64,000 bases of DNA from Atriophallophorus winterbourni (GCA_013407085.1 JACCGJ010020169.1:62001-126000), one strand, 5' to 3'; positions 54,358 to 64,000 are shown, counted from the stretch's first letter. A program made the numbers and translations. The notes: generated by a model not told the origin, from the letters alone.

Positions 54358-57043
54358 TCAAGATTCAAGATTCAAGATTTTATGGTTGAAAAAGCAATTA
54401 CTTTACAATAACCATGCAGTTGAACTATAGGTACAAGTGTATATGTGTGTAGAAAAATGTCAAAATCAAAATAATTCTGGTAACGATAGATTATAAATAG
54501 TTCGGGGCATAATTTGGATTGGCTCTCAGGAAATCGTCTAGTTTTAATTTAAATATAGAAAAAGTGTTTGAGCTTACCAAATCGGCTGGCAGGGAATTCC
54601 AAGCGAAACAAATACGCACAGAATAAAAATACCTGCGACAGTTCTGATTGGAGTGGGGTATTTCCAACTTGCAGTTGTGACCGCGGTTGTTGCTGGATGT
54701 TCGTCGGTGAAATAGTATATCCAAAGGGTGGGAAACACTGTTAAGGATTTTGAATGTGAGGAGGAGGTCGGCTCGCAGTCTCCTTTGTGCAAACGTCGTC
54801 AGCTTCAGTTTACTTAGCCGGTCAGCGAATGGTAGGTTTTCGAGCCCAATGACCAACTTTGAGGCTCTGTGGTGTATGCGATCCAATAGTGAAATGTCTT
54901 TTTGAAGCCATGGAGTCCAGGCTTGTGAAGCGTAATCAGTAAGCGGGTGTATGTACGTGTTCATCATCAGAGAAAAACATCTCTGGGAAAAACGTCCGAA
55001 TATCCGCCTTAACACACCGAGCATCCGAGACGCGCGTTTGTAAACGGCTTCGCATTGTAGACCATTTTTCAGGCTACCGCAAATCCAGACACCCAGGTCT
55101 TTTTCTTGTTTGGTGTACTCCAGGATATTGTTGCCAAGCTTGTATGAATGAGAAAAGCTTAGCACACGACCAATGTGCATGATTTGAGACTTCTGCATGT
55201 TTAGCGGTAGGTTATTTTCAGATAACCACATTTGCACAGCATCCAAGTCACTTTGAAGCACACTGCAATCCTCGGCAGTGCTGATTTTTTTCCATATTTT
55301 TATGTCATCTGCGAACAGAACCATCTTACTGCCGCGTGGTGTTGGCAGGTCATTCATATAGATCAGAAACAGTATCGGTCCGAGCACGGATCCCTGTGGA
55401 ACACCGCTAGTGACGTCGATTTCCTTCGATAGTATACCGTCAACTCGAACCCGTATATGTCTTTTGCTGAGATAGTCTCGCAGCAAGTCATACAGTCCTC
55501 CAGCAATACCGTGTTTCTTTAGCTTGTTCAGCAGTAAGTTGTGATCAACTCTGTCAAAAGCTTTAGAAATGTCTAAGTAGCATGCATGAATACTGCCTCC
55601 GGCGTCCACTACACTAGTCCAGTCGTCCAAACATGTCAGCAGATTAGTTAGACAAGAGCGGTTTCTGCGAAATCCGTGCTGGGCAATTGTCAAGAGTCCG
55701 TTCGATTCCAGGTGGCGCACTACTTCTGCAGTGATTATGCGCTCAAAAACCTTCGAAACCGAAGACAGCAATGTCACAGGCCTGTAATTTTTTACTTCAG
55801 AACGGCATCCACTTTTGTAAATTGGTGTAATTATTCCCAGCTTCCAATCAATTGGTACCATTCCGACTTGAAGCAATTCGCTAAACAGACGAGATAAAGG
55901 TCCCGAGAGCTGCGCATGACAGCTTTTGAGGAGCTTCGGTGAAATTTCGTCTGGTCCCGGAGATTTCTTTGCGTTTAACTTTCTTAAGTGCTGCGCAACC
56001 ACCATCGGAGTAATTATTATTTCACTCAGAGTGGGACGATCATATCGAATGCTTGGTTCCTGTTCGTGCTCTGCGGATTTCGGTGCAAATACTCCAGCAT
56101 AAAAGTCTGCTAACAAATCAGCGGTTTGTTCAACGGATTCTGTGAAGCCGGACGAAGTTTTCAGGGCAAAGACTCCTGGTTTAATATTTGTTCTATCGTT
56201 TACAAGTCTATACAAGAGCTTCGGATTCTGGTGCATCTGAGTAATCAATTGCGATTGGAACTCTTGTTTATCATCTCGAATTAAGCTGATAACTTTGTTT
56301 CTCAGTCGTGTAAATTGTGCCCAAGAATCAGCTGTGTTGGTAGCCTTGTGAAACTCCCACGCTACTGCCCTTTGTTTCATCCACTTTTTGGTCCTGCTAC
56401 GTAGCTTAAATTTGTTACGTCGAGGATTTTTCTTCGGGACGAGGTTTGAATGTTTCTCTAATATAAGTTTCAGGTGTTGTAGGAGAGAGCGCCAATGACT
56501 GTCTGAATCGGAATAATCCAACTGTATGAGACTAATGCTTTGAAGCTCTGCACAAAGGGTACGGTAGTTTACCTTTCTGAAGCATTTCATTCCGTCAAAT
56601 TTGCGCCTAGCACTACAAACGTAGTAGAATTCTAGGACAACGTGGTCGCTCCGTCCGATCGGCGGTTTATAGATGATAGTTTCTACAGCGGTAGGATCAG
56701 ATGTAAGTATCAAGTCCAAGGTAGACGGCCTGTCAGCTCCCCTCATACGAGTAAATCCTTTAACGTGGTTATAGAGGGGTGTGTAATCCAAGACTGCTCG
56801 AAGTTCGTGTTCAAATGTCTCTGGTGGATGATCATCACGGTTATATAGCTGAGGAAGGTTGAAGTCTCCCATTATCAAAATTTGAGTGTTATATCGCGTT
56901 GTTACATATTGCAAAGCAGTAATCAGTTTATTGTTCAGGTCGAGGTTCGCGGTTGGAGAACGGTAAATCACTCCAATAACGCACTGGTCACCAGAAGTAA
57001 GAGTTATAGAACACCAAAGCGTGTTGGGTATATCCAGATGCAA
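54358..57043 (-). mobile_element. LINE L, 5'-truncated, recent, nested in LINE K
   Basis: Minus strand. The 3' tail (AACCATAAAATCTTGAATC and two more units in reverse complement) starts at 54358, and the 5' truncation point is at about 57043 inside the endonuclease. The terminal stem is ATGGTT/AACCAT (54382-54387 and 54410-54415). LINE K endonuclease residues flank it on both sides. The whole remaining ORF2 is open, so it is the youngest-looking LINE in the window. Confidence 0.9.
54491..57043 (-). CDS. LINE L ORF2, intact RT with part of the endonuclease
   Basis: 850 uninterrupted codons. The endonuclease part lacks the Asn and Glu blocks and starts at IPNTLWCSI, followed by GVIYRSPTA, ILIMGDFNLPQL, STLDLILT, GRSDHVVL. 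The RT is complete: SRTKKWMKQRAVAW, NAKKSPGPDEISPKLL, WKLGIITPIYKSG, NYRPVTLLSSVSK, HGFRRNRSCLTNLL, CYLDISKAFDRVDH, TSGVPQGSVLGPILFLIYMNDL, VLFADDIKIW. The thumb and C-terminal blocks are KDLGVWICGSLKN, WTPWLQKDISLLDRIHHRA, CRRYFYSVRICFAWNSLP. Catalytic aspartates are present. Loss of the nuclease active site by 5' truncation means it cannot move by itself, although the RT may be functional if expressed. Confidence 0.92.
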   Translation of the reverse strand: MHLDIPNTLWCSITLTSGDQCVIGVIYRSPTANLDLNNKLITALQYVTTRYNTQILIMGDFNLPQLYNRDDHPPETFEHELRAVLDYTPLYNHVKGFTRMRGADRPSTLDLILTSDPTAVETIIYKPPIGRSDHVVLEFYYVCSARRKFDGMKCFRKVNYRTLCAELQSISLIQLDYSDSDSHWRSLLQHLKLILEKHSNLVPKKNPRRNKFKLRSRTKKWMKQRAVAWEFHKATNTADSWAQFTRLRNKVISLIRDDKQEFQSQLITQMHQNPKLLYRLVNDRTNIKPGVFALKTSSGFTESVEQTADLLADFYAGVFAPKSAEHEQEPSIRYDRPTLSEIIITPMVVAQHLRKLNAKKSPGPDEISPKLLKSCHAQLSGPLSRLFSELLQVGMVPIDWKLGIITPIYKSGCRSEVKNYRPVTLLSSVSKVFERIITAEVVRHLESNGLLTIAQHGFRRNRSCLTNLLTCLDDWTSVVDAGGSIHACYLDISKAFDRVDHNLLLNKLKKHGIAGGLYDLLRDYLSKRHIRVRVDGILSKEIDVTSGVPQGSVLGPILFLIYMNDLPTPRGSKMVLFADDIKIWKKISTAEDCSVLQSDLDAVQMWLSENNLPLNMQKSQIMHIGRVLSFSHSYKLGNNILEYTKQEKDLGVWICGSLKNGLQCEAVYKRASRMLGVLRRIFGRFSQRCFSLMMNTYIHPLTDYASQAWTPWLQKDISLLDRIHHRASKLVIGLENLPFADRLSKLKLTTFAQRRLRADLLLTFKILNSVSHPLDILFHRRTSSNNRGHNCKLEIPHSNQNCRRYFYSVRICFAWNSLPADLVSSNTFSIFKLKLDDFLRANPNYAPNYL

Positions 57044-58136
57044 AGAACTGACGGATTCCGACTTCAGGACACGCTATGGTGTTTGTTGACAACGACTACA
57101 GGCGATGATTGCACAATCGGCGTAATTTATCGTCCACCAGCAGCCCCGGAAGTGCATAATACGAATCTACTCGACGAGCGACGCTTGATTGCCTCGATAT
57201 ATCATACCAGAATCTTGATCATGCGAGACTTCAATCTGCCTAACTTGCAGAAAACGAACAAAACTTCTCAGACCTCCACTGCTGCCATCTTCCAGCAGCT
57301 GTTTGACGAAATTCCCTTGTATAATCACGTTGAAAGCAATACAAGATACAGAGGGAGAGATATGCCTTCAATGCTCGATCTTATCTTGACAACTGGAGAA
57401 GACTCCGTCGAAAACATTACATACGATAGTCCGCTAGGTTCGAGTGACCATTTGGTCTTGAATTTTGACTACCTATGTCGAGCAGAGCGAAAAAACGATA
57501 CAACAAAATTCATCAGAAAGGTATGCCTATCTAAATTATCAAACGCCCTAAGTTTGATTAACGATTGGCAAATTGAAGGCATAGGTGTAAAAGAGCAGTG
57601 GTGTAGCATTTTGACTAAGCTTAACCGGGAAATCAACTCAAACTCAGCATTCGTACCAAAACAGTGTGGAAAGGCATTCGAATTTAAAATCCGCAGTCGC
57701 ACTCGGAAATGGATTAAACTGTGAAATATGGCTTGGAGAAACCATCGCCGGTTAACCACCGATGCCACATGGGAGTCCTTTAGAAAACTAAGAAACCAGG
57801 TCATTAAACTTATTGCTGAATACAAAATACAGTATCAAGCTGTCTAAATGTCTAAAATGGAACGGAATCCCAAGCTTCTTTACCAGATTGTGAACAAGCA
57901 GTGTTCAGTGAAACCAGGAGATGCGGCCTTGCGGACGCCCACTGGAATGACCACAGATGCAGCTGACACCGCGGATGCTTTGGTAAATTATTATGCTACA
58001 GTATTTTGTCCAAAGTAAAGCGTGGATATACAAATGGATCCAGAAATAACGCATCCTCTACCATTGGACACAATAACCATCAACAAAGAAGAGGTGCTGG
58101 GAACTCTACTATCGTTGAATCCCAGAAAATCTCCAG
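57044..58136 (+). pseudogene. LINE K ORF2 after LINE L: endonuclease end and RT start
   Basis: FRLQDTLWCLLT, GVIYRPPAA, ILIMRDFNLPNL (GDFN changed to RDFN), SMLDLILT, GSSDHLVLNFDY, RSRTRKWIKL, then TGA at 57722-57724. The same frame continues NMAWRNHRRLTTD, has further stops near 57845 and 58015, MERNPKLLYQIVNK, and LLSLNPRKSPG at the end, where LTR-related repeats begin. The Gly-to-Arg change in the nuclease block and several stops mark it as dead. Confidence 0.8.
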
Positions 58137-58210
58137 GTTTTCGTGTCGCCTTTTCGTAGTGCGGGTCGATCGCGTGATCATCATTATCGTAGTCCTACGT
58201 GTTACGGCGT
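58137..58210 (-). repeat. Repeat P, copy 1
   Basis: About 74 bp with CGCCTTTTCGTAGTGCGGGT and GTGATCATCATTATCGTAGT, repeated at about 59065-59138. On the minus strand both copies read MITRSTRTTKRR. The longer open frame around copy 2 (59256-58855) could be gag-like. The family is not known to me. Confidence 0.55.
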
Positions 58211-58657
58211 TAGACTGCACGCGGGCTAAAATACTGTCATCCTGGATTAGCCTAGACATATATGCAAATGAAAATAGAAATGGCAGTGTGACTGCAGCGT
58301 GTTCTAACATGTACATCACTCCCGGTGGCAGATAAATTTATCTCGGTGTAAGCTTCCCAGCCCCCGAATACTGCATGATTGCACATCCGTGTACATCTGA
58401 CACTTCACAATCATTGCTACCCACATATAGCGAATTAGCATTTATGAATTTATACACAGGCTAATATATTTGAATTGTGCTGTAAACCTGAGTAACCAGA
58501 AAATGTAAACCAACATCTGTTGTTTTCCAATCTCTGTTTCCGTCCATCCGATCGGATGAAATGTAACCTGATACTGAATAAATCTGTTGTTATTTTTCAT
58601 GTAAGCGACTATTTATCAGTAGCAGACACTTTGAGAAATTCACAAAGCTCGTCACGA
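58211..58657 (-). repeat. Duplicated block N, copy 1
   Basis: A 447-bp block repeated at 59520-59963 with few differences. It contains a piece related to retroposon M and, at about 58512-58577, sequence that on the minus strand reads DRMDGNRDWKTTDV. The same coding words occur in the gypsy-like frame near 61950-62010. It therefore joins at least two repeat families and was duplicated as a unit. Confidence 0.65.
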
Positions 58658-59519
58658 GGTTCCGCAACGTGTGCACAGGACTGGGTTTTTTTTCCCTATT
58701 TCAGGTCTGCAGTATTAAATGTCGTCCGTCTCCAATGTGTGTTGTACACATGATCATGTTTTTAGTAGTCCCAGGCCAAACAGTCTTGGCTACGAGTCGG
58801 CCGTCTTACGAATCTCGAATGAGTATTTATGAATCTGTCGTCAGACAGCCACATTTAGAAGTCAATTTTACCCGTCCAGCCATTAAACCACCGGCAACAT
58901 CCATTTATTACTTGGCAGCGGTATTCTTTTGCAGCGTGAATAAATGGTTTTCGCGCATACGACGACTCATCAATATGAGAGCTTTCTAAATATACACGAT
59001 CTGGTTTACGACTGCGCACAATGGAAGAATCTGGACGCAAAGTTTCTCTTATTTCGCTTTTCAGGTTTTCGTATCGCCTTTTCGTAGTGCGTGTCGATCG
59101 CGTGATCATCATTATCGTAGTCCCACGTGTTACGGCCTTGGTCACTATCCGAACACGAATTCGCAATGTGAATAATTCTCCAAGTTGTCTCACGCGAGTG
59201 GCGATGTGTGCCCGATTGGTTTTGCAGTTTTCAGATGTCGCTGTTGCTACTTTCATTCAATACTAGGTACGGTGCCTTTGATTAATCCAGGTGTGTGTGG
59301 TTATTTTATAACTTTGCAGAGAAATAGATTTGATCTATATTGTTACTGATCAGTGCTGGACCATGCGACATATCGTACTACGTTCAAGGCAGTCTTCATT
59401 GTAAAAAAAACAATTATCGATCTTATTGTAGCTCATCAGTATTTTAATTCTATATAATGTTTTAGGATCATGCTTGCATGTTACCGTGAGCCTGATCTTT
59501 GAGATGAGCAGCACGGTCA
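58658..59519 (-). repeat. LTR-retrotransposon debris between N copies
   Basis: 58658-58777 matches about 62010-62130, and 59264-59363 matches about 62161-62272 (CTTTGATTAATCCAGGTGTG, ACTTTGCAGAGAAATAG, ATGCGACATATCG). A minus-strand frame of 133 codons (59256-58855) is basic and could be a gag remnant, but no diagnostic motif is seen. 59364-59519 is unassigned. Confidence 0.5.
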
Positions 59520-59963
59520 TAGACTGCACGCGGGCTAAAATACTGTCATCCTGGATCAGCCTAGACATATATGCAAATGAAAATAGAAATGGCAGTGTGA
59601 CTGTAGCGTGTTTAAACATGTACGTCACTCCCGGTGGCAAATAAATTTATCTCGGTGTAAGCTTCACAGCCCCCGAATACTGCATGATTGCACATCCGTG
59701 TACATCTGACGCTTCACACTCATTGCTACCCACATATAGCGAATTAGCATTTATGAATTTAAACATAGGCTAATATTTTGAATTGCGCTGTAAACCTGAG
59801 TAACCAGAAAATGTGAACCAACATCTGTTGTTTTCCAATCTCTGTTTCCGTCCATCCGATCGGATGAAATGTAACCTGATACTGAATAAATCTGTTTTTA
59901 TTTTCCATGTAAGCGACTATTTATCATTAGCAGACACTGAGAAATTCAAAAAGCTCGTCACGA
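59520..59963 (-). repeat. Duplicated block N, copy 2
   Basis: Second copy of the block at 58211-58657, offset about 1,309 bp. It ends at GTCACGA exactly like copy 1 and then passes into the LINE K-like 5' end. Confidence 0.65.
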
Positions 59964-59964
59964 C

Positions 59965-60575
59965 TACTGTGTGCTGTGCGGTCGCGTTATTCTGTGCTCT
60001 TGCGTTTTTGGATCTACTTCATTCCCATCTCGTCCTATCTGGATAAATTTTACCTTTTTGGACTCCTCTTAACACAAGCATTGTGTTCATACCATTTTCG
60101 GAGGCAGAACAATCAATTTTATAAAAATCAGTTTTCTAGATTTTGAGCCAAACTAGACCTACTCGGGCAAGTTTGTGTGCAACACTGAATATGGGATTTA
60201 GTTTGCCACCATTCGAAAGAGCTCGCTTTCCCAATTCGCTTGACACGTTGGACCGGAAAATCGGATCCAATCTGAAGGAGCTACGATGAATTTCGTTACC
60301 CATCTTTCCTGTGGCGAGATTATTCACTCACCCACTTCCAACAACCTTAAATCCGCTTCGGACGCGACTTCGTTTCATACGTGCCGACGCGCGCACCCAT
60401 TTACCACACAGATCGATCGATAAATCTTTTCACCCCGGCGTCATGACCTTACGAGCGAAGCCCAGTGAAGGCGGTCACATGTGCAAAATTTGTCGAAAGC
60501 CGGTAAGTCACAATGCCCGACAGGCTAGTTGTTTTATTTGTCACGATAAAGTTCATATGAAGTGTGATGTTACCC
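59965..60575 (+). mobile_element. LINE K-like 5' fragment (second copy)
   Basis: Matches 51640-52250 almost base for base: the 5' UTR, the ORF1 ATG (60443) and the finger HMCKICRKPVSHNARQASCF, DKVHMKCDVTL. It then diverges abruptly at about 60576, so only 45 codons of ORF1 remain. Loss of the 3' part is unusual for a LINE. It may be the 5' end of LINE P, which picks up in late ORF1 at about 62367, with the sequence between them replaced by LTR-element DNA. Confidence 0.8.
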
Positions 60576-60832
60576 TGTGTAGAAAAGTCAAGATCAGAGC
60601 GACAGATGTGTATTCACTACACGTCAACAAGCATATGAATCATCATGGGAATTACAATACAGAGGTAGACACACTGACAGTTACTGCATTCTGATTGAAC
60701 AATGAGTATTCATGCTGACAGCCACTCCACATCCTTCCGTTTTTCGAATAAACTTACGTACTGTGCGGTTGCGCAAATTTATTTCGTTTGGAGGCTCTGG
60801 ATCTCTTTCACACATCTCGTCTGAATCAATGG
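60576..60832. other. Unassigned, possible second LINE 5' remnant
   Basis: No clear gene. The stretch at about 60748-60825 (GTGCGGTTGCGC, then TGGATCTCTTTCACACATCT) weakly resembles the LINE K 5' UTR start. The rest is unassigned. Confidence 0.35.
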
Positions 60833-62028
60833 GTTCTTACTTTCTTAAATGTACTCTATTTCTTTTCACAGTTCCGTGTTGCGTATTCACCTCGTAAGAT
60901 CTTTCACCCGTACGACCACGGACAGTTCCAAGATCCCATTTCTCAGCTCCCGAACGGTTGTATCCAAACCGTATCTCCATCAGACAATTCGGGAAGCTCC
61001 CGTGCACCCTCATCATATACCTGTTTTTCGCGCTCCATGCGCCGTTTTAATTTCTGATTGATGACGCCCCATGAAACGTCATGTCTGGACAGACGGTTGG
61101 TAACAATAGGTATCCTCGTTCTTGTGCGTCTACCCATGAGTCTTTGGGCTGGTGGATGGAGTATTTCTATGTTCCAGAAGCGCTAAAAACGGATTTTCTT
61201 TAGCCTCCAGGCATTTTTTCATTATTTTTTCGCTTCTTTCACTGCCGATTCTGCTTTACCATTCGATTGGCTATGGTAAGGGCTGGACATTTCATGTTTA
61301 AAACGCCATTTTTCTGTGAAGTCAGCAAACTGCTTTGCAGAAAACTGTGGACCTCCATCGGATCTGACACTTTCTGGGATACCATACCTCGCAAATTGAC
61401 CTTTCATTTTCGCCACGATTTCTTCAGCTGATGTGGTACTCAGTTTCTCTATTTCGAAAAAATCGCTGAAATAATCCACCAAAAGTAAATAATCTTTTGT
61501 CGCATGTGAAAAAAGGTCAGCTGCAATATGTTGCCAAAGGCGCTCTGTTATTTTGCGACAAACCATTGGTTCTTTTATTTGGCGGTTCCCGAACTTGTTA
61601 CATATTGGGCACTTGGAGACGAAATCCTTCACTTGGCAACTGACGCCAGGCCAATATACCGTATCCTTGGCTCTTCTAGTGCAACCGTTGATCTCCAAAT
61701 GAGATCGATGTAAATCCTGTAACATCACCTTTCGGGCTGAACGTGGGATAACCAGTCGCTCGCCCCGGAAGAGCAACCCATCCTCAGTTGATAATTCATC
61801 TCGGATTTTGTAATAAGGTCGAATGAGTTCGTCAACCATCGCGATACTATCTGGCCAGCCACTGATTATCTGTTCCTCGAGCTTTTTCATTTCATCATCC
61901 TCAGCCATAGTTGGTCGGATTCGTGGCAACCTGATATCGCTTTCTGCAACATCTGTTGTTTTCCAATCTCTGTTTCCGTCCAATCGATTAGATGAAATGC
62001 ATCCTGACACAACCCGCAACGTGAGCAC
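60833..62028 (-). pseudogene. Ty3/gypsy-type integrase (pol fragment)
   Basis: The minus-strand frame 62028-61222 shows the integrase zinc-binding His/Cys module (LHRSHLEINGCTRRAKDTVY, CPICNKF) and the DDE core: Asp in IAADLF, Asp in VRSDGGPQF, Glu in GKAESAVKEAK. After a shift in an A6 run near 61222 it continues IMKKCLEAKENPF, ALLEHRNTP and SPKTHG, then a TAG. The C-terminal part is DGDTVWIQPFGS, KWDLGTVRGRTGERSYEV and KRNRVHLRK, ending at about 60833. This fits the metazoan gypsy type. No RT, RNase H or protease is found in the window, and the two breaks make it non-functional. Confidence 0.85.
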
Positions 62029-62273
62029 CGGTCTGATGTTTTTCTTATTTCTGGTCTACAGTATTAAATGTTGTCCGACTCCAATGCGTGTTGTACACAT
62101 GATCATATTTTTATTAGTCCCTATTTTCCGATGTCGCTTTTCCTACTTTCATCCAATACAAGGTAAGATGCCTTTGATTAATCCAGGTGTGTGTGGTTAT
62201 TTTATAACTTTGCAGAGAAATAGATTTGATGTATATTGTTACTGATCAATGCTGGACCGTGCGACATATCGAC
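62029..62273 (-). repeat. LTR-retrotransposon-related repeat beside the integrase
   Basis: Matches 58658-58777 and 59264-59363 in the same order and orientation. Ends at GCGACATATCG, the same end as at about 59363. It may be leader or LTR sequence of the gypsy-like element. No long terminal repeat pair could be delimited by eye. Confidence 0.5.
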
Positions 62274-62363
62274 CAGGATCCGTGGCCGATTTTCCACACA
62301 GTGTGTATCCAATTCAATCTGATACAAGTGATCACGGTCAAGGTCAGTTGACACAGTGGCCTT
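62274..62363 (-). repeat. Inverted copy of Penelope 3' flank piece
   Basis: The reverse complement matches 45504-45594 (GTGTCAACTGACCTTGACCG, ATACACACTGTGTGGAAAAT, CGGCCAC) with a few differences. It is sharply bounded on both sides by other repeats. Confidence 0.75.
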
Positions 62364-62367
62364 TTCA

Positions 62368-62677
62368 ATAAACTATAAAGGAGACGGACCGAAACCTCTC
62401 AGGATTACCTTTTTAACTAGCGACATGGCTGAGTTTGTCAAGTCTGAATGGAAAAAAAGCAAAACGTGCTTTATCGAAAGACATTAGACTTTGTCCACAG
62501 AGACCAAGTACCATGAGTGAGACACACTCGCCACTGGGGTCGGTAGACGGCAGCGTTCCCACCGAAACGGAAGCAATCAATACATCAAAAAACGTAGTGT
62601 GTCCGGCTCAAACCGAGTCGGACCGAGTACATCATACACGGAACAAAATGTTGATTCAAACTGTTGGAGCGCAATAA
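62368..62677 (+). pseudogene. LINE P ORF1, C-terminal end
   Basis: NYKGDGPKPLRITFLTSDMA, EFVKSEWKKK and, after a one-base shift at an A run near 62457, ALSKDIRLCPQRPS. A polar tail leads to INTSKNVVCPAQTESD over the frameshift hairpin. The frame runs on to 62677 and does not stop at the hairpin as LINEs A and B do. Only the end of the second module is present. Confidence 0.75.
62587..62623 (+). promoter_or_regulatory. Predicted -1 ribosomal frameshift signal, LINE P
   Basis: ORF1 codons TCA AAA AAC hold AAAAAAC (62587-62593). A 7-nt spacer GTAGTGT follows, then GTCCGGCTC (62601-62609) pairs with GAGTCGGAC (62615-62623) around the loop AAACC: nine pairs, one wobble. The -1 frame encodes GSNRVGP, which matches the ORF2 start of the other copies. 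Confidence 0.78.
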
Positions 62678-64000
62678 CTAGCCCACAAGTCACACCCTCA
62701 CAAGCACTTACTGTTAAGCCAGATCTGGCATCCCATTGTCCAACCCCTTACCTCATATCACCGATTAATCGCTACACCGAGTCGTATCGATCAAATGTAT
62801 ATATACTAATGCTCATTGTTTAGTCAACAAGCTGGCAGAACTCACTGATATGTGTGTAGAACAGTCCCCTGACCTTATTGCTGTGACGGAAACCTGGTAT
62901 CAGCCCAGTATGACGGTCAGTGAACTCTCAATCCCTAACATGACACTTTTTCGTCATGACCGTGATGGCCCGGGAGGCGGCGTTGCATTGTATTATCACA
63001 AGCGCCTCAATGTTAATATCATTGCAGATACTGATCTTTCACTCACAGACACGCTGTGGCGTTCACTTGACCTGGAATCTGGTGAGAGCTGTACAATTGG
63101 GGTTATATATCGCTCACCAACTTCGACCGTCGATCATAATGATGTGTTAGTTGAAAGACTTCAGCGCATCAGCGCTCGGCCACATGCTCAAATATTGATT
63201 ATGGGGGATTTCAACCTTCCGCAGCTATACTCGAGAAATCAACACCCAATTAACTCACTGGAATACAAATTTCAAGAAGTATTTGATCTAGTCCCCCTGT
63301 ACAATTACGTTTGCAACCACACACGAATGCGAGGGACAGACCGACACTCTGTTCTGGTCCTAGTTTTGACTTCTAACGAATCAGCTATTGAATTATTACA
63401 CTATGAAGCTCCATTGGCACGGAGTGACCATGTGATGCTCGCGTTCGATTATATCTGCGGTGATTCGAGACACAGTGACGAATCTAAAATCATCCGTAGA
63501 GTCGACTTTTGGAGACTCATGGAAGCACTTTGTGAGCTGAATGATGTTCAACTTGATTTTAGTGACTCAAATACACATTATAACTCTCTGATAAACTACC
63601 TTCAGATGCAAATCCAGTCGAACTCTCGATATATTCAGTGGAAAGATGTCCACACCCTCCGTTTCTCTTTTCGCAGCAGAACTAGAAATGGATTTCATTG
63701 AAAATGTGTGCTTGGGTTACACATTGCAATAACGTCACCCCTACATCTTGGTTACAATTTTGCAGAATACGTAACAGAGTCACCACCCCAATTCAGCTGG
63801 ACAAAAAAACAGTACCAGCAACATATGGTGGAACGAATGGAAGCGAATCCGAAGCTATTGTACAAAATTGTGAATGACAGGACCAAAGTTAAACCAGGTG
63901 TTTTTGCGATCATGACAGAAGAAGGTTTGACTGTTACAGTCCAAGAGACGGCGGATGCGCTTGCGTGCTTTTACTCTCAAGTCTACTGCCCCAAAAAGCA
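62594..64000 (+). pseudogene. LINE P ORF2, endonuclease and RT start
   Basis: Open from the hairpin for about 75 codons with a longer N-terminal spacer than other copies. A frameshift near 62820 follows (NAHCLVNKLAELTDMC is readable), then LIAVTETWYQPSM, LSIPNMTLFRHDR, GGGVALYYHKRL, GVIYRSPTS, ILIMGDFNLPQL, HSVLVLVLT, ARSDHVML and FRSRTRN to TGA at 63699. The RT start is frameshifted: MERMEANPKLLYKIVNDRTK, VKPGVFAIMTEEGLTV, ETADALACFYSQVYCPK at the edge. Nuclease residues Asn, Glu, Asp and His are present. Confidence 0.8.

Larger units (their letters stand above)
51637..58136 (+). mobile_element. CR1-like LINE K, interrupted twice, 3' end lost
   Basis: 5' UTR (51637-52120), ORF1 in pieces (52121-54081), frameshift signal (54042-54077), endonuclease start (to 54357), LINE L insertion (54358-57043), then the rest of the endonuclease and the RT start to about 58136, where RT block KSPG runs into other repeats. 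A 0.47-kb foreign insertion with a (TTC)n tail lies at about 53172-53643. Its 5' part is nearly the same as 59965-60575. Confidence 0.83.
62365..64000 (+). mobile_element. CR1-like LINE P, cut by the right window edge
   Basis: Begins late in the second alpha/beta module of ORF1 and continues through the frameshift signal, a full endonuclease and the RT start to the window end. Frame breaks near 62820, 63700 and later show decay. Confidence 0.82.

Noticed and set aside
58855..59256. Host gene of 133 codons on the minus strand
   Set aside because: It overlaps repeat P and sequence shared with the gypsy-related region, so it is more likely part of an LTR element. No host domain is seen.

Overview
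The window is repeat-dense animal DNA, probably from an invertebrate. The diverse CR1-like LINEs (PHD-type zinc finger in ORF1, APE-type endonuclease plus reverse transcriptase in ORF2), the Penelope-like element and the Ty3/gypsy integrase together fit a flatworm such as a trematode, but that is inference. I found no convincing host gene, tRNA, rRNA or CRISPR array. Everything supportable is a mobile element or a satellite.

Layout. 1-3.4 kb: LINE A (minus strand, runs off the left edge). 3.56-44.84 kb: a satellite of about 351-bp monomers, interrupted by LINE fragment F copy 1 (4.94-5.39), LINE B (5.54-12.81, with the 5'-truncated LINE C nested at 9.63-11.83 and a short retroposon at 7.13-7.37), a full-length LINE E (24.38-29.22) and F copy 2 (43.83-44.29). 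44.84-45.86: a Penelope-like fragment with a GIY-YIG endonuclease and a hammerhead-like motif. 45.86-50.42: LINE G (minus) with fragment H nested inside. 50.42-51.64: a Penelope RT scrap and ORF1 fragment J. 51.64-58.14: LINE K, interrupted by a 0.47-kb insertion with a (TTC)n tail and by LINE L (minus, an intact 850-codon ORF). 58.14-62.36: a mosaic of duplicated LTR-retrotransposon pieces, a second K-like 5' end and a gypsy integrase. 62.37-64 kb: LINE P, running off the right edge.

How the LINE genes work together. ORF1 carries a zinc finger, a heptad-like linker and two tandem alpha/beta modules. ORF2 carries endonuclease and reverse transcriptase. In all six copies that cross the ORF1/ORF2 junction (A, B, E, G, K, P), ORF2 lies in the -1 frame, and the overlap holds an in-frame AAAAAAC heptamer, a spacer of 7 nt (8 in K) and a 7-9-bp hairpin whose stem changes are compensated between copies. 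This is the textbook layout of a -1 programmed ribosomal frameshift site and is the most interesting signal in the window. The 3' ends share a stem-loop followed by ACCATAAA and short TTGAATC-type tails.

The satellite has a two-monomer (about 703 bp) higher-order structure with a rarer third type. It shows multi-monomer block duplications, and two copies of the same LINE-bearing monomer lie exactly 38,896 bp apart near its two edges.
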